This document shows positions 13,030 through 13,277 of a stretch of DNA of 13,277 bases, piece after piece. The DNA is from Oscillospiraceae bacterium (GTDB lineage Bacteria; Bacillota; Clostridia; Oscillospirales; Oscillospiraceae). The DNA is taken from assembly GCA_009776905.1 (NCBI GenBank), contig WRMX01000085.1:1-13277 (forward strand), written 5' to 3'. How positions within the stretch are numbered: the first letter of the stretch is position 1; each line of letters begins with the position of its first letter. Both the position numbers and the translations under genes were made by a program. The notes beneath the pieces were generated by a model. The model saw only the letters and a program-made list of their open reading frames with translations. It was not told the origin of the DNA and made no database searches.

Positions 13030-13277
13030 TTACGCATTGCAACTGCGCGCTCCCTGCTGCTGCGTACCAATGTGGCTTCCCGCACCAGATACTCTGCCAT
13101 CCTTTGAACCTGCTATCCTCTCGTCTCTTACCACCGCTGTTACACTGCTACCCACTCGCCCATTCCCCGCACCCACGCTCCTCCGCGCCCCGCGCTCCTG
13201 GTATCCTGCCCCCGCACCCCCGCTCCTCGCGACTCCGCGACCCCGTGCCACGCTCCCCCGCGCCCCGCGCTCCTGGC
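13030..13277 (-). CDS. Possible C-terminal low-complexity tail of a gene extending past the right edge
   Basis: The minus-strand frame ending in TAA at 13030 is open to the window edge. Its residues are Gly/Arg/Ala/Ser-rich and contain a repeat: QERGAR occurs twice, 25 residues apart, matching a 75-bp spaced DNA repeat. No domain is recognisable. Other proteins here carry such tails (MalQ especially), so this may be the end of a real gene transcribed toward the sugar operon; equally it may be repetitive non-coding DNA that happens to be open. The plus strand here is strongly C-rich. Confidence 0.25.
   Translation of the reverse strand, partial: QERGARGSVARGRGVARSGGAGAGYQERGARRSVGAGNGRVGSSVTAVVRDERIAGSKDGRVSGAGSHIGTQQQGARSCNA
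13173..13276. repeat. 29-bp direct repeat spaced 75 bp at the right edge
   Basis: 13173-13201 and 13248-13276 differ at a single base (t/c). The 75-bp spacing is a multiple of three, so the repeat stays in frame in the possible minus-strand tail. The intervening bases are C-rich and partly similar. Confidence 0.85.

Overview
The window looks like a chromosomal segment of a moderately GC-rich member of the Clostridia (Bacillota). The support is a PcrA-type helicase with the C-terminal Tudor-like domain and an Oscillospirales-style insertion between motifs I and Ia, a family-4 uracil-DNA glycosylase overlapping a GNAT gene, strong AGGAGG ribosome binding sites with some TTG starts, a lipoprotein binding protein with a Clostridia-like signal peptide, and a DUF624/YesL protein at the end of a sugar operon. 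The genus cannot be fixed from sequence reading alone. I see no tRNA, rRNA, CRISPR array, transposase or phage gene.

Layout. Plus strand, 1-2217: the 3' end of a probable hybrid sensor kinase (receiver domain after a repetitive linker), then a family-4 uracil-DNA glycosylase and a GNAT acetyltransferase, each overlapping its predecessor and so probably one transcript. 2218-2575 is an AT-rich intergenic island with a rho-independent terminator, a possible pcrA promoter, and a candidate 42-codon gene on the minus strand with a good ribosome binding site. 2576-5359 is pcrA (plus). It converges on a minus-strand operon that occupies almost everything from 12.8 kb down to 5.49 kb.

The minus-strand operon reads, in transcription order: near-consensus promoter (12790-12762), lipoprotein sugar-binding protein, a 422-bp intergenic region almost entirely made of inverted repeats, two MalF/MalG-type permeases, a 212-bp gap with three 30-bp tandem repeats, 4-alpha-glucanotransferase (malQ), a UgpC/MsmX/MalK-type ATPase, and a DUF624/YesL membrane protein. 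Together these make a complete importer for an oligosaccharide, plausibly maltodextrin because MalQ is embedded in the operon: the binding protein captures the sugar, the permease pair and ATPase bring it in, and MalQ disproportionates the glucan. The substrate is inferred from malQ, not read from the binding protein. Right edge, 12.86-13.28 kb: no confident gene, but a repetitive Gly/Arg/Ala frame on the minus strand runs off the window.

Two themes stand out. First, low-complexity or tandemly repeated sequence appears again and again inside or beside ordinary genes: a 21-bp repeat in the kinase linker, Ser/Pro inserts in the GNAT protein, an Asn/Pro/Asp-rich insert and a disordered linker in PcrA, a 66-bp repeat forming an acidic tail on MalQ, a 30-bp triplicate before malQ, and a 75-bp-spaced repeat at the right edge. 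Second, the gap between the binding-protein gene and the first permease gene holds six successive inverted repeats, a layout expected to hold binding-protein mRNA high relative to permease mRNA.
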